A stretch of 64,000 nt of DNA from Weissella viridescens (GCF_003862435.1 NZ_RHGY01000006.1:1-64000); one strand, 5' to 3'. Shown: positions 52,882 to 61,874, numbered from the stretch's first letter. Made by a program: numbers and translations. The notes: generated from the sequence alone by a model not told the origin.

Positions 52882-53556
52882 ATGAAGTCAATGCAGATTG
52901 CAATTGATGGACCAGCTTCGGCTGGAAAGTCAACAATTGCTAAAATTTTAGCGAATGATTTAGATTATGTGTATGTTGACACTGGTGCGATGTACCGAGT
53001 TGTCACATTGGCCGCATTGCAAGCCGGCATCGATCCAAACGATGAAGAAGCTGTGACCAAACTATTGCCTGATGTGAAAATTACATTTAAGCCTGGTACG
53101 CCAGTCCAACATGTCTATTTAAACGGACAAGAGGTGACGGAAGCGATTCGCTCAGACGAAGTCGCTCGTAATGTTTCAGCTGTTGCTTCATATGCTGCCG
53201 TTCGTTCAACCATGACCGAGTTACAACGCGAAATTGCAAGTAATGCTGGTGTGGTAATGGATGGACGCGACATTGGAACAACGGTTTTGCCCAATGCGGA
53301 CGTCAAAATTTTCTTAATTGCTTCAGTCCAAGAACGGGCCGAACGCCGCTATAAGGAAAACCAAGCTAAGGGGATTGATACGGATACAACTTTAGCTGAA
53401 TTAACGCAAGCAATTGAGCAGCGTGACTATTTAGATTCACATCGTGAAATTTCGCCTTTGAAAAAGGCTGATGACGCAGTGGAGTTAGATACAACAGGAC
53501 TTTCGATTGATGAAGTTGTTGATCGAGCCAAGGCCATCATCGCTGAGAAGGCATAA
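52882..53556 (+). CDS. cmk: Cytidylate kinase
   Basis: CMP kinase phosphorylates CMP and dCMP. The 224-residue protein has the P-loop [10 protein letters not shown] (about 9-18), [22 protein letters not shown] and a LID with RRYKE. AAAGGA lies seven bases before ATG 52882; ATG 52879 is a near-equal alternative. It precedes the rpsA-like gene, the conserved cmk-rpsA order. Confidence 0.96.
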   Translation: MKSMQIAIDGPASAGKSTIAKILANDLDYVYVDTGAMYRVVTLAALQAGIDPNDEEAVTKLLPDVKITFKPGTPVQHVYLNGQEVTEAIRSDEVARNVSAVASYAAVRSTMTELQREIASNAGVVMDGRDIGTTVLPNADVKIFLIASVQERAERRYKENQAKGIDTDTTLAELTQAIEQRDYLDSHREISPLKKADDAVELDTTGLSIDEVVDRAKAIIAEKA

Positions 53557-53656
53557 TTTATTTGAATCATAAAAAAACCACGATTAATGCTAGTAATACA
53601 GACAAGGATACTGTATAATAATCGCTAGAGTCGTGTGACCAGGAGGATATATTGTA

Positions 53657-54934
53657 ATGAACGAAGAGAACAATGAGCTATTGGCAGCTCTTGATAGTGT
53701 AGCCGAAGTTAAAGTTGGCGATGTAGTCAAGGGTGAAGTCTTAGCAATTGATGATAACCGTCAAGTGATTGTAGGTATTGAAGGTGCCGGTGTTGAGGGT
53801 GTTATCCCAATGCGCGAACTTTCTTCAGACCGTGATGCTGACGTTAACGATCTTGTTAAGGTTGGAGATGTATTGGATTTGGTAGTTGTATCAACTATCG
53901 GTTCTGACAAAGAAGGTGGATCATACCTATTGTCAAAGCGTCGCCTTGAAGCTCGTCGTGCTTGGGAGGAAGTCGCAAGCAAGTATAACGAGGGTGATAT
54001 TGTTGAAGCACCTGTAACACAAGTTGTTAAGGGTGGATTGGTTGTTGATGTTGACGGTGTACGTGGATTCGTACCTGCTTCAATGATTGAAAACCGCTTT
54101 GTACAAGATTTGAACCAATACAAGGGTCAAACTATTCGTGCAAAGATTATCGAAATCGACCCAGCCGAAAGCCGCTTGATTTTGTCACGTCGTGACGTTT
54201 TGAACGCCGAACGTGAAGAAGCATTGAAGCATGTCTTTGATGAATTGTCAGTTGGTGATGTTGTTGAAGGTAAGGTTGCTCGTATGACTAACTTTGGTGC
54301 CTTCATCGACCTTGGTGGTGTAGATGGATTAGTTCACGTATCTGAAATCTCACACGATCGCGTTTCACAACCATCAGACGTTTTGTCAGTTGGTGAACCT
54401 GTGAAGGTAAAGGTTTTGGGCTTGGATCCAGAACGTGAGCGTATCTCATTGTCAATCAAGGCCACAGAAGCTGGTCCTTGGGATGATATTGAAGAAAAGG
54501 CTCCAGTTGGTTCAGTTCTTGAAGGAACTGTTAAGCGTGTTGTTGACTTTGGTGCCTTTGTGGAAGTATTCCCTGGCGTTGAAGGACTTGTTCACGTTTC
54601 ACAAATTTCTCACAAGCACGTTAACAACCCAGCTGATGTTTTGAAGGCTGGCGACAAGGTCAAGGTTAAGGTTTTGGATGTAAATCCAGAAAAGCAACGT
54701 TTGTCATTGTCAATCAAGGCTTTGGAAGAAGCGCCTGAAGGTGAAGAAGAATCAAACAATGCCTCATCATCTGCTAACAACAGCAACAATGGTGGTGGTA
54801 ACTCTGATCGTCCTCGTCGTCAAGCACGTCGTCCACGTCAAGATCGTGCACCAAAGAATTACTCAACTTCAGAAGAAGAAGGTAACGCAACTTTGGGTGA
54901 TGCATTCGGTGATATCTTCAAGGATTTTAACTAA
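53657..54934 (+). CDS. rpsA: Ribosomal protein S1-like protein, four S1 domains
   Basis: The 425-residue protein carries four S1 RNA-binding domains (about 15-90, 105-175, 190-265 and 275-350), ending in a Asn/Gly/Arg-rich basic tail. This is the short Firmicutes S1 homologue (YpfD/RpsA type), which lacks two domains of the proteobacterial S1. It helps recruit mRNA, although its necessity varies in low-GC Gram-positives. AGGAGG precedes ATG 53657. Codon usage is biased as in highly expressed genes. Confidence 0.95.
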   Translation: MNEENNELLAALDSVAEVKVGDVVKGEVLAIDDNRQVIVGIEGAGVEGVIPMRELSSDRDADVNDLVKVGDVLDLVVVSTIGSDKEGGSYLLSKRRLEARRAWEEVASKYNEGDIVEAPVTQVVKGGLVVDVDGVRGFVPASMIENRFVQDLNQYKGQTIRAKIIEIDPAESRLILSRRDVLNAEREEALKHVFDELSVGDVVEGKVARMTNFGAFIDLGGVDGLVHVSEISHDRVSQPSDVLSVGEPVKVKVLGLDPERERISLSIKATEAGPWDDIEEKAPVGSVLEGTVKRVVDFGAFVEVFPGVEGLVHVSQISHKHVNNPADVLKAGDKVKVKVLDVNPEKQRLSLSIKALEEAPEGEEESNNASSSANNSNNGGGNSDRPRRQARRPRQDRAPKNYSTSEEEGNATLGDAFGDIFKDFN

Positions 54935-54953
54935 TTTTTGATGAATAACTAAA

Positions 54954-55000
54954 CAATTAAGCGTGTGTTGGGTTTATCCTGACGCACGCTTAATTTTATT
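54954..55000 (+). terminator. Terminator after rpsA
   Basis: ATTAAGCGTGTGT and CGCACGCTTAAT pair (one mismatch or bulge), then T-rich sequence. Confidence 0.85.
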
Positions 55001-55067
55001 TAGCGACAAAATGCCGAAAGTATAGTAACATTACAAGTAATAGCTAAGTTGCAAGGAGGTAGCAGAA

Positions 55068-56378
55068 ATGGCACTACCAGTAGTAGCGATTGTTGGGCGT
55101 CCCAATGTGGGAAAGTCAACAATCTTTAACGAAATGGCCGGGGATCGAATCTCAATTGTTGAAGATACCCCAGGTGTAACACGTGATCGTATTTATACAC
55201 GTGCAGAATGGTTAACCCGCGAATTCCGCTTGATAGATACTGGTGGAATTGAAATGGGTGATGAACCATTCATGACACAAATCGTACAACAAGCAGAAAT
55301 TGCCATCGACGAAGCTGATGTCATTGTTTTCATGGTATCAGCTAAAGAAGGCCTTACAGAAGCGGATGAACGCGTTGCAAAAATTTTATATCGTACAGAC
55401 AAGCCAGTCATTCTAGCCGTTAATAAGGTGGACAACCCTGAAAAGCGTGCGGAAATCTATGACTTTTATGCGCTTGGTTTTGGCGATCCATACCCAATTT
55501 CAGGAACGCACCGAACTGGTGTTGGTGATTTACTTGATAAAATTGTCAGTGAATTTCCTGAAGTAGATGCTGAAGAAGAAGACGATTCAATTCGTTTCTC
55601 TTTGATTGGTCGTCCAAATGTGGGAAAGTCATCAATCGTGAATGCTTTGTTAGGCGAGGATCGTGTTATTGTTTCGGATATTGCCGGAACCACCCGTGAT
55701 GCCGTCGACACAAAGTTTACCGATGCTGATGGTGATGAATTTGTCATGGTCGACACGGCTGGAATCCGTAAGCGTGGTAAGGTTTATGAAAATACTGAAA
55801 AGTATTCTGTCATGCGAGCTATGCGCGCGATTGATGATTCTAACGTTGTTTTGATGGTACTAAATGCCGAAGAAGGTATTCGGGATCAAGATAAGCACGT
55901 GGCCGGATACGCGCATGAAGCGGGCCGTGCTATCATTATCGTTGTGAACAAGTGGGATACAATCGAAAAAGATACGTATACCATGAAGGATTTTGAACAA
56001 ACAATTCGTGACGAGTTCCAATATTTGTCATATGCACCCATTGTCTTTGTATCAGCTAAGACAAAGCAACGTTTGAACAAGTTACCTGAAATGATTAAGC
56101 AGGTTGATGCGAACCACAAGCGTCGTATTCAGTCAGCAACGTTGAATGAAGTGATTATGGATGCTTTGGCAACTAATCCTACACCAACGGTTAACGGTAA
56201 GCGTTTGCGTGTTTACTATGCAACGCAAGTCGCAATCCAACCACCAACATTTGTTGTCTTTGTCAATGATCCTGAGCTAATGCACTTTTCATATGAACGT
56301 TTCCTAGAAAATCAAATCCGTAAGGCATTTGACTTTACTGGAACACCAATTCATTTGATTAAGCGAGCTCGTAAATAA
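55068..56378 (+). CDS. der: Ribosome biogenesis GTPase Der (EngA)
   Basis: Der has two tandem GTPase domains and a C-terminal KH-like domain, and is needed for 50S subunit assembly. In the 436 residues the first G domain starts [10 protein letters not shown] (about 9-18) with DTPG and NKVD, the second has GRPNVGKSS (about 183) with [10 protein letters not shown] and NKWD; the KH domain covers about 355-436 ending KRARK. AAGGAGG precedes ATG 55068. Confidence 0.97.
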   Translation: MALPVVAIVGRPNVGKSTIFNEMAGDRISIVEDTPGVTRDRIYTRAEWLTREFRLIDTGGIEMGDEPFMTQIVQQAEIAIDEADVIVFMVSAKEGLTEADERVAKILYRTDKPVILAVNKVDNPEKRAEIYDFYALGFGDPYPISGTHRTGVGDLLDKIVSEFPEVDAEEEDDSIRFSLIGRPNVGKSSIVNALLGEDRVIVSDIAGTTRDAVDTKFTDADGDEFVMVDTAGIRKRGKVYENTEKYSVMRAMRAIDDSNVVLMVLNAEEGIRDQDKHVAGYAHEAGRAIIIVVNKWDTIEKDTYTMKDFEQTIRDEFQYLSYAPIVFVSAKTKQRLNKLPEMIKQVDANHKRRIQSATLNEVIMDALATNPTPTVNGKRLRVYYATQVAIQPPTFVVFVNDPELMHFSYERFLENQIRKAFDFTGTPIHLIKRARK

Positions 56379-56382
56379 TTTA

Positions 56383-56400
56383 TTGTCAAATACTTGACAA
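56383..56400. repeat. Short inverted repeat after der
   Basis: TTGTCAA-ATAC-TTGACAA is a perfect 7-bp inverted repeat, 5 nt after the der stop. No T-run follows. It could be a protein-binding site or a weak 3' hairpin. Confidence 0.4.
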
Positions 56401-56478
56401 ATGAAGCACAAACTAGGTCGTGAATTGTTTATAAATGTTTAAAAGGGTTGATATATCAGCGTTTTCAATGAAAAAATG

Positions 56479-56507
56479 TTGTTTATCACATTGAGTTATG
56501 ATATTCT
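56479..56507 (+). promoter_or_regulatory. Putative HU promoter
   Basis: TTGTTT (56479-56484) and TATTCT (56502-56507) are 17 nt apart; TATGAT at 56497-56502 is an alternative -10. Transcription would start near 56514. Confidence 0.45.
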
Positions 56508-56520
56508 AAATATCGAAATG

Positions 56521-56541
56521 GTTATATGTCTAACATATAAC
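56521..56541. promoter_or_regulatory. Palindrome in the HU leader
   Basis: GTTATATGT-CTA-ACATATAAC is a perfect 9-bp inverted repeat close to the predicted transcript start. It could be an operator or a 5' mRNA hairpin. Confidence 0.5.
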
Positions 56542-56586
56542 TAATTTTAAATATATCGTAAATGATTATGCAGGAGGATATTTCGC

Positions 56587-56862
56587 ATGGCTAACAAGCA
56601 AGAATTGGTAAACGATGTTGCAACAGCAACTGGTTTGACAAAGAAGGACGCAACTGCTGCAGTTGACGCCGTTTTCTCATCAATCCAAGATACTTTGGCA
56701 AAGGGTGAAAAGGTTCAATTGATTGGATTTGGTAACTTCGAAGTTCGTTCACGTGCAGCTCGTAAGGGTCGCAACCCACAAACTAAGGAAGAAATTGAAA
56801 TTCCAGCATCAAAGATCCCTGCATTCAAGCCTGGTAAGGCTTTGAAGGATGCCGTTAAGTAA
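56587..56862 (+). CDS. hup: DNA-binding protein HU
   Basis: HU is a small histone-like nucleoid protein that bends DNA. The 91-residue length is standard, with [19 protein letters not shown] at the N-terminus, [20 protein letters not shown] (DNA-binding arm start) and [16 protein letters not shown] at the end. CAGGAGG precedes ATG 56587. It follows der, in an order conserved in lactic acid bacteria, with its own promoter and terminator. Confidence 0.97.
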   Translation: MANKQELVNDVATATGLTKKDATAAVDAVFSSIQDTLAKGEKVQLIGFGNFEVRSRAARKGRNPQTKEEIEIPASKIPAFKPGKALKDAVK

Positions 56863-56942
56863 TTAAAACCCACTTCTGGTGCGGTTTAACGCTTAATATG
56901 GGACATTTGGGGATATTTCGGTATTCCAGTCCATTTATAAAT

Positions 56943-56978
56943 GAAAAGAGCTAACTCAATTTGAGTTAGCTCTTTTTT
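56943..56978 (+). terminator. Terminator after HU
   Basis: AAAAGAGCTAACTCAA and TTGAGTTAGCTCTTTT form a perfect stem. Confidence 0.93.
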
Positions 56979-57111
56979 GTTTGTATAAGGCTTAGTAATG
57001 TTGGCGTGGGGCTATTTTGAAGTTGAGCATATACCTGTAAAATGATGATACCTGTTTTTGGCTCAAAATGGGTGTTAAATTAATAGTGTTGAAAAATTAA
57101 TCATTCTACAG

Positions 57112-57143
57112 GAGGCATTCAAAAATTTTCTGAATGTCTTTTT
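57112..57143 (+). terminator. Weak terminator-like hairpin
   Basis: GGCATTCA and TGAATGTC pair around an A/T-rich loop and run into six T residues, right after an isolated CAGGAGG. It may be what remains of a leader of the decayed gene downstream. Confidence 0.4.
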
Positions 57144-57149
57144 TATTCC

Positions 57150-57645
57150 AAAGATTCGGGGCCCGTTTCATACGGAAGGATATTTGGAGAGAAAAAATAA
57201 CATTATATGCGAATACTACAGCTTACGCAAAGCAAATGGGAACCATCACATCAGGTATGAATATCGAAACGAAACTCAAGCACCTCGTGACAATCGCCCG
57301 TGTTAGTCAATATACTGGAAATACTAATTTCGGTCAGGTTATCACTGAACCCGTCTATAACAAGCGTCAAATTGAGAGTAACCTCACAGTGGTTGCTCAA
57401 CCAATGTGGGATATTCATTTAATCATTCGATTATTCAAGCACCTCTTGTAACCTATCGCAAGATTGAAAAGAACTATAATTTCTATCGCTTTGATGATAC
57501 ACAAATTGATGAGGTCACATTAGCAAGAGCGCAATAAGTTGGATATACGGGACAGCCTGATCGTTATCCGATTGGACAGACCGTGCAAATCACGGAAGTG
57601 TATCCAACTAATCAGGCAGGTCAACGCGTGGTTCGCTTTAAGTAG
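57150..57645 (+). pseudogene. Decayed gene remnant (frameshifts and a nonsense codon)
   Basis: Protein-like sequence is spread over two frames. Frame A shows YYSLRKANGNHHIRYEYRNE (from about 57216) and, much later, NHSIIQAPLVTYRKIEKNYN (from 57421), then FYRFDDTQIDEVTLARAQ, a TAA stop at 57535-57537, and again in the same frame VGYTGQPDRYPIGQTVQI and ITEVYPTNQAGQRVVRFK before a TAG at 57643. Between them the other frame reads HLVTIARVSQYTGNTNFGQV and ITEPVYNKRQIESNLTV. This fits a gene broken by a pair of frameshifts and one nonsense mutation. I do not recognise the parent family; a secreted or surface protein is possible. Confidence 0.6.
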
Positions 57646-58144
57646 CATGAAGAAGAATTTGCGATGTTTGAAGCAGCACTTGTGTAACCCGTGTAATGTA
57701 AAAGAATGTTGTATGATGAACCCCAATTCGATAGAGTTAGGCTTCTTTTCATTATTATAGATATACGTCTAAAATAGTGAAAAATGAATGTGATGAACAG
57801 CTATCGTCCGCAGGTTGTTATCTAAATACCTGCATTAAATTGGAATTAAGCATCTGATTTGTAACTGATCCTGAAATAAGCTTTATTTTAAACGATGGAG
57901 ATGCCGGGATCCAGACGAAAACAGGTTGATTAAGTTATAAAAGTGCATAAAAGCCAACTTAATGTTGTCGACGGTTTGCAATCTAACATGATATTTTTAC
58001 AAAATCCACGACCATATCAACAAAAAAAAGGGATTTTGAATTTATTTTAAATAAACTGCGTCTTTTTCATGACAGAACTATATCCGACTGCAAAAGGATT
58101 TCAGTCCATTTGGTCTCCTTAAAAAATTGGTACATTACATATTT
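57646..58144. other. Gene-free AT-rich stretch
   Basis: No credible coding frame, RNA gene or repeat family was found here. A few weak inverted repeats exist (ATTAAGTT at 57929-57936 with AACTTAAT at 57956-57963; an imperfect one at 57719-57746). It may contain further remains of the decayed gene. Confidence 0.5.
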
Positions 58145-58219
58145 TGTCATAAATCGTTATATTTCTGATATAAATAGGAGTGTTTTCCACGGTATAGTAT
58201 TCCTTGTCGTTAAGGCGAC
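58145..58219 (+). promoter_or_regulatory. Promoter and 5' hairpin of the first Apf-like gene
   Basis: TATAGT (58193-58198) is the -10; TTCTGATA lies 22 nt upstream (58163-58170) and TGTCAT further up (58145-58150). The probable transcript begins with a hairpin GTCG-TTAAGG-CGAC (58206-58219). The same arrangement is found upstream of the paralogue at 59923. Confidence 0.6.
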
Positions 58220-58273
58220 CTACAAAAACAAATTTAAAATTAAACGCTGATAATATAGAGGAGATTAATTTCA

Positions 58274-58906
58274 ATGAATATCAAACAAACAATTCTTATG
58301 ACAACCGCTGCTGCTGCTGGACTTTTGGGTGCAACCGGAATTGCATCTGCTGATCAAGTGACAATCAAGTCAGGTGACACACTTGCTTCAATTGCTCAAG
58401 CTAACAACACAACTGTTGATCACTTGGCATCATTGAACAACATTACTAATGTTGACATGATTTTTGCTGGTGAAACCCTTGAAACTGAAGGACAAGCTAC
58501 AGCCGTAGCTGCTCCAGTACAACAAGCTGCTGCACCAGTTGCCCAAGCAACTCCTGTACAACAAGCCCCAGTACAAGAAGCTGCTGCACCTGCTGCGCCA
58601 GCCGCTTCTGCACAACAAGCCCCTGTACAACAAGCTGCTGCACCAGCCGCTTCTGGTTCTGCTTACGCCGAATTCCTTGCTAATGGTGGATCTGCTGCAT
58701 TGTGGAACTCTGTGGTTCGCCCAGAATCAGGTGGAAACCCTAACGCTGTTTCAGCAAACGGTTACCGTGGATTAGGTCAAACTAAGGAAGGTTGGGGAAC
58801 TGGTTCAGTTGCACAACAAACGCAAGGCATGGTTAACTATGCCAACTCACGTTACGGTTCAGTTTCAAATGCCGTTTCATTCCGTCAAGCAAACGGTTGG
58901 TGGTAA
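58274..58906 (+). CDS. Secreted LysM protein with Apf/transglycosylase-like C-terminus (copy 1)
   Basis: This 210-residue protein has a signal peptide (about 1-26, cleavage near ASA-DQ), one LysM domain (about 27-72, VTIKSGDTLASIAQANNTT) that binds peptidoglycan, an Ala/Pro/Gln-rich low-complexity linker (about 75-130) and a C-terminal domain (VVRPESGGNPNAVSANGYRG and SRYGSVSNAVSFRQANGWW). The latter resembles aggregation-promoting factor and resuscitation-type lysozyme-like domains, with the conserved Glu in PESGG. It is probably a cell-surface protein or wall hydrolase. GAGGAG precedes ATG 58274. A close paralogue follows at 59923. Confidence 0.93.
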   Translation: MNIKQTILMTTAAAAGLLGATGIASADQVTIKSGDTLASIAQANNTTVDHLASLNNITNVDMIFAGETLETEGQATAVAAPVQQAAAPVAQATPVQQAPVQEAAAPAAPAASAQQAPVQQAAAPAASGSAYAEFLANGGSAALWNSVVRPESGGNPNAVSANGYRGLGQTKEGWGTGSVAQQTQGMVNYANSRYGSVSNAVSFRQANGWW

Positions 58907-58921
58907 GATTTAATCTTAACG

Positions 58922-58963
58922 AAAAAACGTCGTCCCTCAAATGATGAGGGACGACGTTTTTTT
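58922..58963 (+). terminator. Terminator after Apf-like copy 1
   Basis: AAAACGTCGTCCCTCA and TGAGGGACGACGTTTT form a very strong stem around AATGA, then T residues. Confidence 0.95.
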
Positions 58964-58996
58964 GCAAAAAAAGCTCGAATGAGCTAATTTTAAAAC

Positions 58997-59440
58997 TTAA
59001 GCATTTTCATTTGAACGGTACTTGAAAATCAAAAGTGCCGCCACAAGCAATGCCAAAATCAATAGAATCCAGTAAGTACCGGTCATTGAAATTAAACGGG
59101 TATCCTTGAATAAATTACCTAACCACATGACGACGCCTTGGAAAACAAGAACTAAAAAGGCTAAGGCACCAGTAACTGTTGCGATCGTTTGCATCAACGT
59201 GTAGTTCGTGAAGATGGTAATGAGGATCGTCACCACTGAAATCACAAGCAAGGCTAAGACGAGCCAACCCACAAAGCTAGAAAGGTGGAACATGTCTTTA
59301 GTGGTGAATGATAAGTTATCGCGGACGCTATTTTTTAAGTCTAATGTAGATTGCATTGGACGGAAAAGTAGCACAATCATAATCAATTCAAGAATTGCTG
59401 AAATTGATAAGGTCTTATTCTGCATAAATTTTTCGAACAT
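58997..59440 (-). CDS. Hypothetical membrane protein, four segments
   Basis: I do not recognise this 147-residue protein. Four hydrophobic segments are seen (about 12-30, 56-78, 84-108, 120-140) with a C-terminal KYRSNENA tail. I chose the ATG at 59440, seven bases after AGGAG; an ATG at 59446 is only one base from that site. It lies between the two Apf-like paralogues on the opposite strand. Confidence 0.75.
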   Translation of the reverse strand: MFEKFMQNKTLSISAILELIMIVLLFRPMQSTLDLKNSVRDNLSFTTKDMFHLSSFVGWLVLALLVISVVTILITIFTNYTLMQTIATVTGALAFLVLVFQGVVMWLGNLFKDTRLISMTGTYWILLILALLVAALLIFKYRSNENA

Positions 59441-59446
59441 ATTCAT

Positions 59447-59792
59447 ACTCCTGGCAGCTTTTAACGTGGTTCAGGATTGCACGTATTTTTATCGAATTTA
59501 TATGTAAAATACAGCTACTTTGAGTGTAGCGTGTTTCAAGTTTTAGTCAATGGTTGAAACTATCCAATATAACGATGGCTGTCAGTTATATTGATTTGTG
59601 TCACAGGCACAGCTTAAAATAAAGGTCATAAACTTAGGAAAAGAAGCAAGATCACCTTGAATTGGGCTGTATCTGTCACAGGCAAGCAAAAAGTTTTGAA
59701 AAATTGAAAGAATATATTACAGACGTAAAAAGGCGAGCTAAACACTTTAATACGCATTTCATCAGGTATGTGTGTTTAAGTTTTGCAATAGT
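59447..59792. other. Gene-free stretch with a direct repeat
   Basis: No gene was found. TGTCACAGGCA occurs twice (59599-59609 and 59674-59684), 75 bp apart. The stretch lies between divergent genes and carries the promoter region of the second Apf-like gene at its right end and presumably that of the membrane gene at its left. Confidence 0.5.
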
Positions 59793-59867
59793 TGTAATAG
59801 AACGTTAAGTGTTCTGATACACAAAGTGAGCGGGTTAGCGTTATAGTATTCATTGTTGATAAGCAAC
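59793..59867 (+). promoter_or_regulatory. Promoter and 5' hairpin of the second Apf-like gene
   Basis: TATAGT (59842-59847), TTCTGATA 22 nt upstream (59812-59819), TGTAAT (59793-59798), and a 5' hairpin GTTG-ATAAG-CAAC (59855-59867) mirror the module of copy 1. One stem pair changes from C-G to U-A. Confidence 0.6.
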
Positions 59868-59922
59868 ATATAAAAAATAAATTAAAAAATTAAAAAAGAC
59901 GTTTTAAAGGAGAGTTTCGATT

Positions 59923-60537
59923 ATGAATATCAAAAAAGCTATGATTTTAACTGGGGCAACTGCTGCTGGATTAGTTGGTGCTTCAACTGCTGCTTCAGCT
60001 GACCAAATTACAATTAAGAGTGGTGATACGCTAGCCGGAATCGCTCAAGAACATGGGACAACAACTGAAAACCTTGCAGCAATTAACGCAATTACAGATC
60101 CTAACTTGATTTTTGCTGGTGAAACACTTGAAACTGAAGGTCAAGCTGCTCCGGTCGCTGCACCTGCACAACAAGCACCAGTCCAAGCTGCTGCGCCCGT
60201 TGCACAACCAGCTGCTACGCAAGCTCCTGCGGCACCTGTTCAAAAGTCAGCTGCACCTGCACAAGTTTCTGCACCAGCTGGGTCAGGTTCAACTTATGAA
60301 GAATTTATTGCTAACGGTGGAACTGCTGCAATGTGGCACACAATTGTTCGCCCAGAATCAGGTGGAAACCCTAATGCCATTTCACCAAACGGGTACCGTG
60401 GATTAGGTCAAACTAAGGAAGGTTGGGGAACTGGTTCAGTTGCACAACAAACTAAGGGTATGGTTAACTACGCAACTTCACGTTACGGTTCAGTTGAAAA
60501 TGCCATTTCATTCCGTCAAGCTAACGGTTGGTGGTAA
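59923..60537 (+). CDS. Secreted LysM protein with Apf/transglycosylase-like C-terminus (copy 2)
   Basis: This 204-residue paralogue of the protein at 58274 has the same layout: signal peptide (about 1-26), LysM domain (ITIKSGDTLAGIAQEHGTT), Ala/Pro/Gln linker, and nearly identical C-terminus (IVRPESGGNPNAISPNGYRG, SRYGSVENAISFRQANGWW). The linker and signal peptide diverge most, while the C-terminal 75 residues are almost unchanged. AAAGGAG precedes ATG 59923. The shared promoter module suggests the two genes arose by duplication including regulatory DNA. Confidence 0.93.
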   Translation: MNIKKAMILTGATAAGLVGASTAASADQITIKSGDTLAGIAQEHGTTTENLAAINAITDPNLIFAGETLETEGQAAPVAAPAQQAPVQAAAPVAQPAATQAPAAPVQKSAAPAQVSAPAGSGSTYEEFIANGGTAAMWHTIVRPESGGNPNAISPNGYRGLGQTKEGWGTGSVAQQTKGMVNYATSRYGSVENAISFRQANGWW

Positions 60538-60548
60538 GAAATTATACA

Positions 60549-60588
60549 AAAAGCACCTATCAGGGTTACCTGGTAGGTGTTTTTTTTG
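60549..60588 (+). terminator. Terminator after Apf-like copy 2
   Basis: AAAGCACCTATCAGG and CCTGGTAGGTGTTT pair around GTTA, then T8. Confidence 0.92.
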
Positions 60589-60604
60589 TTGAAAATTAGG
60601 TCGT

Positions 60605-60823
60605 TTAGGATAAGAGTTGCGTATAATCCGGGCGTGAATAATTCCAATTATAAAAATAGATGGTCATGACGGTTAACATGATAAAGAGTACGATCATCAA
60701 ATAAGTCTCATATCGATTATGATCATGGATGCTAGCAATCAAACGAGGAATACATAAAAGTATTAAACAAATAAGATTGACCGCGATGAGAAAATTCAAA
60801 GCATCTGTCGTGTTTAAAGTCAT
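60605..60823 (-). CDS. Small membrane protein, unknown
   Basis: This 72-residue protein has two hydrophobic segments (about 8-28 and 40-60) and a short polar tail. I do not recognise a family. A weak AAAGAAG lies eight bases before the start. A minus-strand TATAAT (60883-60888) may be its -10. Support is moderate because the gene is short. Confidence 0.55.
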   Translation of the reverse strand: MTLNTTDALNFLIAVNLICLILLCIPRLIASIHDHNRYETYLMIVLFIMLTVMTIYFYNWNYSRPDYTQLLS

Positions 60824-60983
60824 TGAGGAACTTCTTTCATACTTAAATTAAAGGGGGACTTAGTAAACTAAGCAATAATTGTATTATAACGCTTTTTTCT
60901 AAAATGTAAGCAAAAAATAAAGTTAACCAGTCGTATAAAGCTTGGCTTTCTGTAAACTTTTGAGCTTTTCTTAAAATCGTATC

Positions 60984-61013
60984 TTGTTAGTCAGCTCACA
61001 GTTAAGGTAAGAT
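60984..61013 (+). promoter_or_regulatory. Putative promoter of the vitamin kinase operon
   Basis: TTGTTA (60984-60989) and TAAGAT (61008-61013) with an 18-nt spacer, about 18 nt before the ribosome-binding site. The remainder of 60824-61043 shows no gene and no riboswitch I recognise. Confidence 0.4.
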
Positions 61014-61043
61014 GAAGTTAAACAAAAAATGGAGCATGATGAA

Positions 61044-61874
61044 ATGGTGGTTAGAAAAATTGTGACGATTGCAGGCTCTGATAGTCTGGCAGGTGGTGGC
61101 ATCCAGGCCGATCTAGCAACCTTTGATGAGTATTATTTTCAAGGTTTGAGTGTGATAACGAGTATTGTAACGGTAATTGATGACGATTTTACGATTCATC
61201 CTGTCGCACCCAAACTTGTGTTGGAACAAATGCAATCCATATTTGCCTTAGAGGATATTGCAGCTGTAAAAATCGGATTATTACCATCACAAGCACATAT
61301 AGAGTTAGTTGCTAATTTTTTAAGAGAACATGTGCAGGATACGCCAACCATTGTCGATCCGGTGATGGTGTTTAAAGAAACGGATGATGCGGATACAACG
61401 AAAATGGTACAAGCGATGCGAACGAACTTGTTGCCCATAGCAACGGTGGTGACACCAAATTTACCAGAGGCTGAATTATTATCAGGACAACCCATTCATT
61501 CTAGTGCAGATTTAACGAATGCTGCTAAACAAATCTTACAGCTGGGCAGTCAGGCTGTATATGCTAAAGGTGGCACACGTTTAGCAGGTAATCAAGTTTC
61601 AGATGTACTGGTTACGCAAACGGGTTTTGAAGCCATCTACACACAACCTAAGTTAACCGCTAAGACGAATAATGGGGCTGGGTGCACATTATCGGCGGCC
61701 ATTGCCAGTAATCTGGGCCAGGCGCAACCTTTAGCAGATGCTGTACAAAAAGCACAAGCCTTCGTGCACGCAGGTATCGCGCATGGGGTACCGCTAAATC
61801 AATCATTTGATATTGGAAACGTTTGGCAAGGTGCACAACGGGCAATTCGGGAAGGAAAAATTGATGAAAATTAA
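61044..61874 (+). CDS. Pyridoxine/hydroxymethylpyrimidine kinase (PdxK/ThiD family)
   Basis: This 276-residue ribokinase-fold enzyme phosphorylates a vitamin precursor with ATP. IAGSDSLAGGGIQADLATF (about 7-25), VDPVMVFKE, TPNLPEAELL and the anion-hole KTNNGAGCTLSAAIASNL are ThiD/PdxK signatures; the usual GTGC appears as GAGC. Substrate could be pyridoxine/pyridoxal or hydroxymethylpyrimidine. I chose ATG 61044 with GGAG nine bases upstream; an ATG at 61029 overlaps that site. It overlaps an ECF S component by 11 nt, suggesting import and trapping of the same vitamin. Confidence 0.9.
   Translation: MVVRKIVTIAGSDSLAGGGIQADLATFDEYYFQGLSVITSIVTVIDDDFTIHPVAPKLVLEQMQSIFALEDIAAVKIGLLPSQAHIELVANFLREHVQDTPTIVDPVMVFKETDDADTTKMVQAMRTNLLPIATVVTPNLPEAELLSGQPIHSSADLTNAAKQILQLGSQAVYAKGGTRLAGNQVSDVLVTQTGFEAIYTQPKLTAKTNNGAGCTLSAAIASNLGQAQPLADAVQKAQAFVHAGIAHGVPLNQSFDIGNVWQGAQRAIREGKIDEN

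Noticed and set aside
57539-57760. Open frame of 73 codons in the decayed region
   Set aside because: It lies in a different frame from the recognisable remnant and has no ribosome-binding site or family signal.
58490-58660. Tandem repeats or CRISPR-like array
   Set aside because: These are Ala/Pro/Gln codon repeats in the linker of a secreted LysM protein; no spacer structure. No CRISPR array was found in the window.
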